Shown piece after piece: positions 33,571-42,179 of a DNA stretch of 64,000 nucleotides (the first letter of the stretch is position 1; every line of letters begins with the position of its first letter). Source of the stretch: Massilia phyllostachyos (lineage in GTDB: Bacteria > Pseudomonadota > Gammaproteobacteria > Burkholderiales > Burkholderiaceae_D); contig NZ_JAJNOC010000002.1 in NCBI RefSeq assembly GCF_021044825.1, forward strand, positions 124,001 through 188,000. The letters run 5' to 3'. The notes under the pieces are model-generated. The model did not search any database. It was given only the letters and a program-made list of their open reading frames with translations, and had not been told where the DNA came from. Both the position numbers and the translations under genes were made by a program.

Positions 33571-36195
33571 CTATCCCAGCCCCGCGCGCCGGTGCAGCCA
33601 GGAACGCGCGGCCCGGGTCAGCAGCAGGTAGCCGGCCAGGATCGGCGCCAGTCCCCACCAGTAGGCCGGCGGCAGCGGCACGAAGCCGAGCGGCCCCGCC
33701 AGCGGCGACCAAGGCAGCCACAGGCCGATGCCGCAGGCGGCCAGGCTGGTCGCCACCAGCGGCGCCGAGGGCCGGTTCCCGGCGTCGGCGCCGGCGCCGG
33801 TGCGGATCACGTAGACGATCAGGGTCTGCGACAGCAGCGACTCGACGAACCAGCCGGTCTGGAACAGGGCCGGCGCGGCGCCGGCGCCCAGGCCGAACCA
33901 CAGCAGGGCGAAGGTGGCGTAGTCGAACAGCGAGCTGATCGGCCCGAAGCAGAGCACGTAGCGGCGCAGGGCCTCGACGTCCCAGTGGCGCGGGCGCGCC
34001 AGGAAGCCGGGATCGACCCGGTCGCTGACCAGCGCGGTCTGGGCGCAGTCGTACAGCAGGTTGTTGAGCAGCACCTGGACCGGCGCCATCGGCAGGAAGG
34101 GCAGCAGCACGCTGGCCCCCAGCACGCTGAGCATGTTGCCGAAGTTCGAGCTGGCGCTCATGCGGATGTACTTGACGATGTTGCCGAACACCCGGCGCCC
34201 GGCCAGCACGCCGTCGTCGACCGCCACCAGGCTCTTCTGCAGCAGGATCAGGTCGGCCGAGGCGCGCGCCACGTCGGCGCCGGTGTCGACCGAGATGCCG
34301 ACGTCGGCGGCCTTCAGGGCCGGGCCGTCGTTGACGCCGTCGCCGAGGAAGCCCACCACCCGCCCGGCCTGCTGCAGGCAGCGGATCACGCGCGTCTTCT
34401 GGGCCGGGGCCAGCCGGGCGAACACGGTGCTCGCCGCCGCCAGCCGCGCCAGGCCGGCGTCGTCCTCGGCATCGACCCGGGCGCCGTCGACCACCGTACC
34501 GGGATCGATGCCGACCATCCGGCAGACGTGGGCGCACACGGCCGCGTTGTCGCCGCTGAGCACCTTGACCGCGACCCCGTGGCGCGCCAGCGCGGCGATC
34601 GCCGGCGCCGCCGACTCCCTCGGCGGGTCGAAGAAGGCGATGTAGCCGAGCAGCACCAGGCCGCGCTCCAGCGCGGCGCCGCCGCCCGCTTCCTCGCCGG
34701 CGGCCAGCGTCCGGATCGCGATCGCGATCACGCGCAGGCCTTCCTCGTTCAGGCCCTGCGCCACCGCCCCCAGCGCGCCGGCGTGGCCGGCGTCGAAGGC
34801 GATCCGGCCGTCGCCGTCCTCGGCCGCGCTGCAGACGCGTGCGATCTCCTCGGACGCACCCTTGCAGACCAGCACCCGGGTCCCGTCCGGATCCTCCAGC
34901 ACCACCGACATGCGGCGCCGCTCGAAGTCGAAGGGCGCCTCGCCGATCTTGCGCCAGCCGAGGTCCGGCCGCAGGCGCGCATGCACGTGGGCGTAGCGCA
35001 GCACCGCGGTGTCGAGCAGGTTGCGCAGGCCGGTCTGGTGGTAGCTGTTCAGGTAGGCGTAGTCGACCACGCGTTCGGACGGGCGGCCGTGGATGTCGAC
35101 GTGGCGCTCCAGCACCACCCGGTCCTGGGTCAGGGTGCCGGTCTTGTCGGTGCACAGGACGTCGATCGCGCCCAGGGTCTGGACCGCGGCGAGGCGCTTG
35201 ACGATCACCTGGCGCGTGGCCAGCGCCAGCGCGCCGCGCGCCAGGTTGGCGGTGACGATCACCGGCAGCATCTCGGGCGCCAGGCCGACCGCGACCGCGG
35301 TGGCGAACAGCAGCGCGCCGTAGGGGTCGCCCTTGCCGGCCCAGTTCAGCACCAGCACCAGCGGCGCCATCACCAGCATGATGCGCAGCAGCAGGGCGAT
35401 CACGCGCGCGATGCCGCGGTCGAAGTCGCTGCGTTCGCGCGTTTCGGCGAGTGCGGCGGCCAGGCGCCCGAAGCCGGTGCCGGCGCCGGTGGCGAACACC
35501 AGGGCGCGCGCGCTGCCGCTGGTCACGTGGCTGCCCATGAAGCCGAGGTTGGCGGCGTCGGCGAAGCCGCCACCGGTGGGCGCACTCGCCGCGCAGGCCT
35601 GCGCGTGCTTGCGCACCGGCAGCGATTCGCCGGTCAGCGCGGCCTGGTCGACGAACAGGTCGATCGCCTCGATGAAGCGCACCTCGGCCGGGATCGGGTC
35701 GCCCGCGGCCAGTTGCAGCACGTCGCCCGGCACCAGGTCTTCGAGCGCGGTCTCGACGACGGCGCCGGCGTCATCGGGCCCACTGGGTCCGGGCCGCCGC
35801 ACCTGCACGGTGGTGCGCACCAGCGCGCGCAGGCCGTCGGCGGCGCGGTCCGCGCGGTATTCCTGGGCGAAGCCGAGCACCGCCGCCAGCAGCACCATGG
35901 CGGCGATCACCAGCGCGCCGAAGCCCGCGCCGGTGGCCAGGTCGAGGCCGGCAAGCCCGAGCAGCAGCAGGGGCAGGGGACGGGCGAAGCCGGCCAGGAA
36001 GGTCAGCCACGGTGGGCGGCGCGGCGCGGCGGCGACCGCGTTCGGACCATGGCGCGCCAGCCGCAGGCGCGCCTCGGCGGCGCCCAGGCCGTCCGCGCCG
36101 CTGCCGAGCAGGCGCAGGGCGGCGCCGGCGTCCAGCGCCGCCAGGGTGGCCGGCGCCGGCGCCGCCGCCACCGCCGCTCCCGGCTCCCGCTTCAC
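33571..36195 (-). CDS. mgtA: MgtA-type magnesium-transporting P-type ATPase (P3B)
   Basis: 874 aa from GTG 36195. Features: 'ALTGES' actuator loop, TM4 'GLAPEMLPVIVTANLARGAL' characteristic of P3B Mg pumps, phosphorylation site 'CTDKTGTLTQD', 'FLGDGVNDGPALKAADVGIS' and 'VDTGADVARASADLILL', plus C-terminal membrane spans. It normally imports Mg2+ into the cytoplasm. The GTG start overlaps the PHA synthase stop by 4 bp (GTGA), so the two are translationally coupled in a usp - phaC - mgtA operon under the FNR box at 38894. The pairing of a Mg pump with PHA synthase is unusual; Mg2+ supply for ATP-dependent or granule chemistry during anoxia is only a guess. Confidence 0.93.
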   Translation of the reverse strand: MKREPGAAVAAAPAPATLAALDAGAALRLLGSGADGLGAAEARLRLARHGPNAVAAAPRRPPWLTFLAGFARPLPLLLLGLAGLDLATGAGFGALVIAAMVLLAAVLGFAQEYRADRAADGLRALVRTTVQVRRPGPSGPDDAGAVVETALEDLVPGDVLQLAAGDPIPAEVRFIEAIDLFVDQAALTGESLPVRKHAQACAASAPTGGGFADAANLGFMGSHVTSGSARALVFATGAGTGFGRLAAALAETRERSDFDRGIARVIALLLRIMLVMAPLVLVLNWAGKGDPYGALLFATAVAVGLAPEMLPVIVTANLARGALALATRQVIVKRLAAVQTLGAIDVLCTDKTGTLTQDRVVLERHVDIHGRPSERVVDYAYLNSYHQTGLRNLLDTAVLRYAHVHARLRPDLGWRKIGEAPFDFERRRMSVVLEDPDGTRVLVCKGASEEIARVCSAAEDGDGRIAFDAGHAGALGAVAQGLNEEGLRVIAIAIRTLAAGEEAGGGAALERGLVLLGYIAFFDPPRESAAPAIAALARHGVAVKVLSGDNAAVCAHVCRMVGIDPGTVVDGARVDAEDDAGLARLAAASTVFARLAPAQKTRVIRCLQQAGRVVGFLGDGVNDGPALKAADVGISVDTGADVARASADLILLQKSLVAVDDGVLAGRRVFGNIVKYIRMSASSNFGNMLSVLGASVLLPFLPMAPVQVLLNNLLYDCAQTALVSDRVDPGFLARPRHWDVEALRRYVLCFGPISSLFDYATFALLWFGLGAGAAPALFQTGWFVESLLSQTLIVYVIRTGAGADAGNRPSAPLVATSLAACGIGLWLPWSPLAGPLGFVPLPPAYWWGLAPILAGYLLLTRAARSWLHRRAGLG

Positions 36196-37970
36196 GGCGC
36201 CAGCACGTAGCTGCCGGGCGCCGCCGCGCCGGCCACAGGGGGCGGCGGCGCGCGCGCCGGGCCGGCATGGCGCGCCAGCCAGGCTTCCCAGGCCGGCCAC
36301 CAGCTGCCCTCGTGCAGCGCGTTCGCGGCCTGCCAGGCGTCCGGCGCCAGGTAGCGCGCGTCCTGCGGGTGGAGGGCCACCTGGTAGCTGCGGCCCGCCA
36401 CGCCCGGGGGCGACACCACCCCGGCATTGTGCCCGCCGGAGGTCAGCAGGAAGGTGACCTCGGTCTCGGTCAGCGCGATGATCTTGTACACCGAGCGCCA
36501 GGGCGCCACGTGGTCGGTCATGGTGCCGACCGCGAACACCGGCGCCCCGATGTCGCTCAGTGCCACCGGCCGGCCGCCGACGAGGTAGCGCGCGCTGGCC
36601 AGCCGGTTCTGCAGGAACAGGTTGTGCAGGTACTCGGTGTGCATGCGGAAGGGCATGCGGGTGGCGTCCGCGTTCCAGGAGGCCAGGTCGTTGTCGCGGT
36701 CCGGGAGGTCGAGCAGGTAGTGGCGCAGCCGGCGCGACCATACCAGGTCGTTCGAGCGCAGCAGCTGGAAGGCGCCGGCCATCTGGCGCGTGTCGAGGTA
36801 GCCCTGCTGCCACATGGCCGCTTCCAGGAAGGCGACTTCGCTGTCGTCGATGAACAGCGACAGTTCGCCCGGCTCGGTGAAGTCGACCTGGGCCGCCAGC
36901 AGGGTGAGGCTGGCCAGGCGCGCGTCGCCGTCGCGCGCCATCGCCGCCGCGGCGATCGCGAGCAGGGTGCCGCCCAGGCAGTAGCCGCAGGCGTTGACGG
37001 CGGGCGCGCCGGTCTGCGCGGTGATGGCGTCGAGGGCGGCCATCACGCCCAGGCGCCGGTAGTCGTCGAGCGTCAGGTCGCGGTCGCCGGCATCGGGATT
37101 CTTCCAGGAGATCATGTAAACCGTGTGGCCGCGTTCGACCAGGTAGCGCACCAGCGAATTGTGCGGCGACAGGTCGAGGATGTAGTACTTCATGATCCAG
37201 GCCGGCACCACCAGCAGCGGCGTGGCGTGCACCTGCGCGGTCTGCGGCGCATAGCGGATCAGCTCGACCAGGCGGTTTTTCATCACCACCGTGCCCGGGG
37301 TGACCGCGACCTCGCGCCCCGGCCGGAAAGCGACCGCGGCGGGCGTCCCGGCGAGCGCGCGGCGCAGGTCGGCGCCGAAGCGCAGCGCCCCGCGCAGCAG
37401 GTTCTCGCCGCCGCGCGCGCGCGTGACGTCCTGGGCGACCGGATTGGTCGCCAGGAAGTTCGAGGGGGCCACGCTGTCGAGCAGCTGGCGCGCGACGAAG
37501 GTGACCACGTCGGCATGGTGGGGCGCGACCCCGCGCACGCCGCTGGTGGCGCGGTGCCACCACTTCTGGCTCAGGAGAAAACCCTGGCTGAGCGCGGACC
37601 AGGGCCAGGCCCGCCAGGCCGGATCGTCGAAGCGCTTGTCCTGGGCCAGCGGGCGCACCGCTTCGCCGCCGCCGCCGAGCAGCGCGCCGGCGCAGTAGCG
37701 CAGCCAGTCGGCGCCGTCGGCGGCGGCCTGGATGCCGAGCTCGATCTGCTTGGCCGGCGACAGCAGCAGGTGCGCGGCCCAGTCCTGCCAGGCCGCGCCC
37801 AGGGCGGCGGGGGAGACCCACGCGGTCAGGCGCCCCAGCCAGGCGTTCAGCGCCAGGTCGATCTGGGCGTGTTCGATCCGGGTTTCCGGATAGCGCGGGC
37901 GGATGCCGCCCTGCCAGGCGCTGGCCTCGCGCCGCTGCTCGCTGGCGGGGATCCCGTTGCGGGCGTTCAC
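36192..37970 (-). CDS. phaC: Polyhydroxyalkanoate synthase, class I type
   Basis: Polymerises hydroxyacyl-CoA into PHA granules in the cytoplasm. 592 aa, normal for class I. N-terminal PhaC domain with 'SNFLATNPVAQDVTRARGGE', then the alpha/beta-hydrolase core with lipase-like box 'GYCLGG' (catalytic Cys331), catalytic Asp in 'GTMTDHVAPWRSVY' and His in 'LTSGGHNAGVVSPPG'. All three catalytic residues are present. No phaA, phaB, phaP or phaR is nearby, so precursors must come from elsewhere. It lies 10 bp after the tandem usp gene and overlaps mgtA. Under FNR control, polymer synthesis could absorb reducing power when oxygen is lacking (inference). Confidence 0.95.
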   Translation of the reverse strand: MNARNGIPASEQRREASAWQGGIRPRYPETRIEHAQIDLALNAWLGRLTAWVSPAALGAAWQDWAAHLLLSPAKQIELGIQAAADGADWLRYCAGALLGGGGEAVRPLAQDKRFDDPAWRAWPWSALSQGFLLSQKWWHRATSGVRGVAPHHADVVTFVARQLLDSVAPSNFLATNPVAQDVTRARGGENLLRGALRFGADLRRALAGTPAAVAFRPGREVAVTPGTVVMKNRLVELIRYAPQTAQVHATPLLVVPAWIMKYYILDLSPHNSLVRYLVERGHTVYMISWKNPDAGDRDLTLDDYRRLGVMAALDAITAQTGAPAVNACGYCLGGTLLAIAAAAMARDGDARLASLTLLAAQVDFTEPGELSLFIDDSEVAFLEAAMWQQGYLDTRQMAGAFQLLRSNDLVWSRRLRHYLLDLPDRDNDLASWNADATRMPFRMHTEYLHNLFLQNRLASARYLVGGRPVALSDIGAPVFAVGTMTDHVAPWRSVYKIIALTETEVTFLLTSGGHNAGVVSPPGVAGRSYQVALHPQDARYLAPDAWQAANALHEGSWWPAWEAWLARHAGPARAPPPPVAGAAAPGSYVLAP

Positions 37971-37980
37971 GCCATCCCTT

Positions 37981-38820
37981 TCAATGCGCCAGCAGCAGCG
38001 GCGCCGGGGTGCGCTCGAGCAACTCGCGGGTGGCGCCGCCCAGCACCCACTCGCGCAGGCGGCTGTGGCCGTAGGCGCCGGCGACGATCAGGCCGGCGCC
38101 GCTGTCGCGCGCGACCGTGGCCAGGGCGTTGCCGGCGGTGGCCTGGGTCCGCTCGACGATCACCTCCACCGCCACGCCGTGGCGCGCCAGGTACAGGGCC
38201 ATGTCGGCGCCGGGTTCCTCGCCATGCAGTCCGGACAGGGTGTCCGGGTTGACCAGCACCAGCTTGACCGCATCGGCCCGGCACAGCAGAGGCAGGGCGG
38301 CGTCGATGGCGCGCAGCGCGCAGCCGCCGCCGTCCCAGCCGGCCACGATGGTGGAGGCGATCGGTGCGTCGTGGTAGCTGTCCGGCACCACCAGCACCGG
38401 GCGTACCCCGTGCAGGGCCAGGTGGGTGGGCAGGTCGCGCGGGGTGGAGGGCGCGGCGCTGCCGCGGGGCGGGTCCTGGCTCAGCACCAGCAGGTCGGCA
38501 TAGCGCGACTGCAGCAGCAGGCCGAAGGCGGTGTCTTCCTCGGCCAGGCGGGTCTCGATCGAGGCCACGCCCAGGCGGCCGGCCTGGACGGTGAAATCGT
38601 CGAGGCGGCGGCGCGCGCCGGCGCGCAGGGCATCGAGATCGACCACCGGCGACGGCGGCGAGACCGCGCCGGCCAGCAGGGCCATGTCGGCAAAGGAGAT
38701 GCCGGTGGCGGCGCTGCCGACCAGGTGGGCGTCGTGCTCGCTGGCCAGGCGCGCGGCGGCGCGCAGCCGGCTGTCCTGGTGCGCGCTGCCGTCGACGTGG
38801 ACGACGATGGTCTTGATCAT
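37981..38820 (-). CDS. Tandem-domain universal stress protein
   Basis: 279 aa, two UspA domains (about 1-150 and 155-279), starting 'MIKTIVVHVDGSAHQDSRLR' and ending with the loop 'AGAYGHSRLREWVLGGATRE'. A GGGAG ribosome site precedes the ATG. It is the first gene behind the FNR box at 38894-38907 and is followed by phaC and mgtA. Strong similarity in layout and sequence to the tandem Usp at 25171-26007 indicates duplication within the island. Confidence 0.92.
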   Translation of the reverse strand: MIKTIVVHVDGSAHQDSRLRAAARLASEHDAHLVGSAATGISFADMALLAGAVSPPSPVVDLDALRAGARRRLDDFTVQAGRLGVASIETRLAEEDTAFGLLLQSRYADLLVLSQDPPRGSAAPSTPRDLPTHLALHGVRPVLVVPDSYHDAPIASTIVAGWDGGGCALRAIDAALPLLCRADAVKLVLVNPDTLSGLHGEEPGADMALYLARHGVAVEVIVERTQATAGNALATVARDSGAGLIVAGAYGHSRLREWVLGGATRELLERTPAPLLLAH

Positions 38821-38893
38821 GGTTCGCTCCCTTGGCGAGTGGTGCCGCGCGGCGGCGTTACCGGAACGATCCGGCCTGGCGCGGCTCATGTGT

Positions 38894-38907
38894 TTGACCT
38901 TGATCAA
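38894..38907. promoter_or_regulatory. FNR box upstream of the usp-phaC-mgtA operon
   Basis: TTGACCTTGATCAA matches TTGAT-N4-ATCAA at 9 of 10 positions; centre 80.5 bp from the minus-strand usp ATG. On the plus side the GGDEF/EAL gene has a -10-like TAGGAT at 38966-38971, but its centre is 68 bp from the box centre, too far for class II activation, so control of that gene is doubtful. Confidence 0.72.
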
Positions 38908-39011
38908 ATGCGTCGCCATCGCCCCGCACACGCCACGCGCGCCGCCGCCATCCGGCCCGGCATGCTAGGATGGGATCCACACCAACTTCGCCCCCGCACG
39001 GCGCAGCGATC

Positions 39012-41138
39012 ATGGAACCCGGTTCGGCCGTCGGCATTCAGCGGCGCCTCGACGACCTGCTCGGCCACTTGCCGGCGGGCGTCGTCGTGCACGGTCCGGA
39101 TGGCCGCATCCGTTCCGCCAACCCGATGGCCTGCACCCTGCTGGGGCAGGATGCGGCGCAGCTGATCGGCAGCGCCGCCAGCGCCGACGCCTGGCGCCTG
39201 GTCCGCACCAACCGCACGCCCATGCGGGCCGAGCAGTTTCCCGTCAACCTGGTGCTGCGCACGCGCCGCAAGGTGGCGCAGCGGATCGTGGGGATTTGCG
39301 GCGCCGGTCCCGAACCGCTGCGCTGGCTGATCTGCAATGCCTATCCCGAATTCGACCGCGCCGGACAGCTGGCCCAGGTGGTGGTCTGCTTCACCGACTG
39401 CACCGCGCTCAAGCGCGCCAAGCAGCGCCTGCAGAAGTCCGAGCAGCGCCTGCGGCTGGCCCTGCGCGGCTCGCTCGACGCGCCCTGGGACCACGACCTG
39501 GTCAGTGGCGAGATCTACTTTTCGCGGCGCTGGTGGAGCATGCTCGGCTACCGGCCCGATTCCATCGCGGCCGACCCCGGCGTGTGGATGAAACTGGCCC
39601 ACCCCGACGACCGGGCCGCGCTCGACACCTTCATGCACGATCTGTACGCCACCGACCTGACCCGCTACAGCGTCGAGCTGCGCCTGCGCCACCGCGACGG
39701 CCACTACGTGCCGGTGCTGTCGCGCGGCCTGGTCCTGCGCGACCGCCACGGCCGTCCCCTGCGGGTCTCGGGCACCAACACCGATCTCAGCGAACGCAAG
39801 CTGGCCGAGCGGCGCATCTACGAAGCCGCCTACTTCGACCACCTGACCGGGCTGCCCAACCGGCGCCTGCTGATCGAGGAGCTGGACAAGGCGCTGGCGC
39901 GCGCCGCCCGCTCCGGCCAGCACGGGGCGCTGCTGCTGCTCGACCTCGACAACTTCAAGCTGCTCAACGACACCCTCGGCCACGAACTGGGCGACGCGCT
40001 GCTGCGCCAGGTGGCCGGGCGCCTGCGCGGCGCGCTGCGCCACAGCGACACCCTGGCGCGCCTGGGCGGCGACGAGTTCGTGATCGTGCTCGAGCAGCTC
40101 GGCGCGGCGGAGGGCGCGGCGGTGAACGAGACCAGCCACGTGGCCGAGCAGCTGCTGTCCGCGCTGGGCGAACCCTACGCACTGTCCGGCCGCACCCTGC
40201 TCAGCACGCCGAGCATCGGGATCGTCCTGTTCGACGGCGCCACCGGCGACATCGACACGCTCTTGCGCCAGGCCGACCTCGCCATGTACGGGGCCAAGGC
40301 GGGCGGGCGTAACACCGCGCGCTTCTTCGACCCCGGCATGCAGACCGCCGCCGACCGCCAGCTCGCGCTCGAAGGGGCGCTGCGCGACGGCCTGGCGCAA
40401 GGGGAGTTCGTGCTGTTCTGCCAGCCGCAGTTCGACAGCGCCGGCGGCCTGGTCGGCGCCGAAGTCCTGGTGCGCTGGCGCCGCGCGGACGGCGAACTGG
40501 TGGGACCGGACGCCTTCATCGGCCTGGCCGAGGCGGCCGGCCTGATCGCGCCGCTGGGCCGCCATGTGCTGGAACAGAGCTGCGGCGCGCTGGCGCGCTG
40601 GCGCGCCGACGCCACGCTGGGCGCGCTCAAGCTGGCCGTCAACGTCAGCGTGCACCAGCTGCGCAGCGCCGAGTTCCCGGACCAGGTCGCGCGCATCCTG
40701 GCCGACACCGGGGCGCCGCCGCGGCGCCTGTGCCTGGAACTGACCGAGAGCGTGTTCGCCGAGGACGCCGCCGCCATCATCGGGCGCATGCACGCGCTGC
40801 GCCGCCACGGCGTCGAGTTCTCGCTCGACGACTTCGGCACCGGCTATTCCTCGCTGTCCTACCTGAAGCGTTTCCCGCTGGCGGCCCTGAAGATCGACCG
40901 CTCCTTCGTGCACGACGTGCACCTGGACCCGGACGCAGCCCCGATCGTGGAAGCCATCATCGCGCTGGCGCGCGCGCTCAAGCTCGACATCGTCGCCGAG
41001 GGCGTCGAGAACGAGGCCCAGCGCCGCTTCCTGGTGGCGGAGGGCTGTCCGACCCTGCAGGGCTACCTGCTGGGCCGCCCGATGCCGATCGAGGCGTTCG
41101 AGCGGCGCTACGGCGGCGCGGGCAGGGCGAATCACTGA
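39012..41138 (+). CDS. PAS-GGDEF-EAL c-di-GMP signalling protein
   Basis: 708 aa from ATG 39012; ATG 38970 would add 14 residues, but a -10-like TAGGAT overlaps it. Domain order: PAS (about 10-120), second PAS/PAC (about 150-275, 'WWSMLGYRPDSIAADPGVWM' and 'YVPVLSRGLVLRDRHGRPLR'), GGDEF (about 280-445, intact LGGDEF), EAL (about 455-705). The EAL signature reads EVL ('GAEVLVRWRRADG'), a variant found in active enzymes. Other phosphodiesterase residues are present: 'NVSVHQL', 'ELTES', 'DDFGTGYSSL', 'KIDRSFV', 'AEGVEN'. Both synthesis and hydrolysis of c-di-GMP may occur. No membrane spans, so it is cytoplasmic. Divergent from the FNR-controlled usp operon. Confidence 0.93.
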   Translation: MEPGSAVGIQRRLDDLLGHLPAGVVVHGPDGRIRSANPMACTLLGQDAAQLIGSAASADAWRLVRTNRTPMRAEQFPVNLVLRTRRKVAQRIVGICGAGPEPLRWLICNAYPEFDRAGQLAQVVVCFTDCTALKRAKQRLQKSEQRLRLALRGSLDAPWDHDLVSGEIYFSRRWWSMLGYRPDSIAADPGVWMKLAHPDDRAALDTFMHDLYATDLTRYSVELRLRHRDGHYVPVLSRGLVLRDRHGRPLRVSGTNTDLSERKLAERRIYEAAYFDHLTGLPNRRLLIEELDKALARAARSGQHGALLLLDLDNFKLLNDTLGHELGDALLRQVAGRLRGALRHSDTLARLGGDEFVIVLEQLGAAEGAAVNETSHVAEQLLSALGEPYALSGRTLLSTPSIGIVLFDGATGDIDTLLRQADLAMYGAKAGGRNTARFFDPGMQTAADRQLALEGALRDGLAQGEFVLFCQPQFDSAGGLVGAEVLVRWRRADGELVGPDAFIGLAEAAGLIAPLGRHVLEQSCGALARWRADATLGALKLAVNVSVHQLRSAEFPDQVARILADTGAPPRRLCLELTESVFAEDAAAIIGRMHALRRHGVEFSLDDFGTGYSSLSYLKRFPLAALKIDRSFVHDVHLDPDAAPIVEAIIALARALKLDIVAEGVENEAQRRFLVAEGCPTLQGYLLGRPMPIEAFERRYGGAGRANH

Positions 41139-41278
41139 AGGAAGTTCCCTCCCCGCCATGGGCGAATCGTCCACCGCCAGCAGCGCCTTCGGCGCTTGCC
41201 CGAACGGTCGCGATCAAGGACCGCCGCGAGATCCTGGCCCACTCCTGCGACCGCGCCGGGGTGTTCTGCTGCGGCACG

Positions 41279-41400
41279 ATGCTGCTCGATCCGGTGCTGG
41301 TGGTGCCGGAACCGGCGGCCTGGGTGCTGCTGCCGGCTGGGCTGACCCTGCCGGGGCTGCGCGCGCGGCGCGGCGCCGCGTTCAGGGCGCGCCGGCGGGC
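41279..41400 (+). pseudogene. PEP-CTERM-like sorting-signal remnant
   Basis: In the 243-bp gap between the GGDEF/EAL gene and the slipin gene one plus-strand frame reads M-L-L-D-P-V-L-V then VPEPAAWVLLPAGLTLPGLR and an Arg-rich tail. This is the three-part exosortase sorting signal: V-P-E-P, a hydrophobic helix, then a basic cluster. There is no matching upstream protein of usable length, and no stop follows the basic cluster (the frame stays open into the antisense of slipin). It therefore looks like the decayed end of a PEP-CTERM protein gene, or a coincidence in GC-rich DNA. Nothing else is evident in this gap. Confidence 0.35.
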
Positions 41401-42179
41401 CCTGGCGTGGCCGAGGTATGGGCAAGATGGGACGTGGCGTTCCCGGCCAGCATGTCGAGGGGCAGCGGGAACACGATGGTCGAGGACTTGTCGCCGGCGA
41501 TGGCGCTCAGGGTCTGCAGGGTGCGCAGCTGCATCGCGCCCGGCTGGCGCGCCAGTACCATGGCCGCCTGCTGCAGCTTTTCGGACGCCTGCAGCTCGCC
41601 CTCGGCGTGGATCACCTTGGCGCGCCGCTCGCGCTCGGCCTCGGCCTGGCGCGCGATCGCGCGCACCATCGATTCGTCCAGGTCGACGTGCTTGATCTCG
41701 ACGTTGGCGACCTTGACGCCCCAGGCGTCGGTCTGGGCGTCGAGCACCTGCTGGATGTCGACGTTGAGGCGCTCGCGCTCGGCCAGCATCTCGTCCAGCT
41801 CGTGCTTGCCGAGCACCGCGCGCAGGGTGGTCTGGGCCAGCTGGCTGGTCGCCTCGAGAAAGTTCGCGACCTGGATGATGGCGCGCTCCGGATCGACCAC
41901 GCGGAAGTAGATCACCGCATTGACCTTGACCGAGACGTTGTCGCGCGAGATCACGTCCTGGGTCGGCACGTCCAGCACCACGGTGCGCAGGTCGACCCGC
42001 ACCATTTGCTGCAGCGCCGGGATGATGATGACCAGGCCCGGCCCCTTGACGCCCCAGAGGCGCCCCAGCTGGAACACCACGCCGCGCTCGTACTCGCGCA
42101 GGATGCGGATCGCCGTCGCGAGCAGCGCCAGCAGCAGGAACAGCAGGGCCGCGAAGCCGAGGCCGAGACCGGGAATCAT
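41382..42179 (-). CDS. Slipin / stomatin-like SPFH membrane protein
   Basis: 265 aa, Band-7/SPFH family. One N-terminal membrane anchor (about 5-25), then the SPFH domain: '[20 protein letters not shown]', '[20 protein letters not shown]' and '[20 protein letters not shown]', followed by a coiled coil ('[20 protein letters not shown]') and the oligomerisation tail. Scaffolds membrane microdomains; the partner is the NfeD-type protein encoded immediately upstream in the operon, whose stop overlaps this ATG by 4 bp. The slipin-NfeD pair is widespread and conserved in this order. Target unknown. Confidence 0.93.
   Translation of the reverse strand: MIPGLGLGFAALLFLLLALLATAIRILREYERGVVFQLGRLWGVKGPGLVIIIPALQQMVRVDLRTVVLDVPTQDVISRDNVSVKVNAVIYFRVVDPERAIIQVANFLEATSQLAQTTLRAVLGKHELDEMLAERERLNVDIQQVLDAQTDAWGVKVANVEIKHVDLDESMVRAIARQAEAERERRAKVIHAEGELQASEKLQQAAMVLARQPGAMQLRTLQTLSAIAGDKSSTIVFPLPLDMLAGNATSHLAHTSATPGPAGAP

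Noticed and set aside
34061..34645. Plus-strand frames inside mgtA and phaC
   Set aside because: Shadows of conserved minus-strand enzymes with complete catalytic motifs.
41158..41910. 250-codon plus-strand frame across the slipin gene
   Set aside because: It is antisense to a clear SPFH protein and lacks any domain; only the short PEP-CTERM-like text in a different frame of the gap merited mention.
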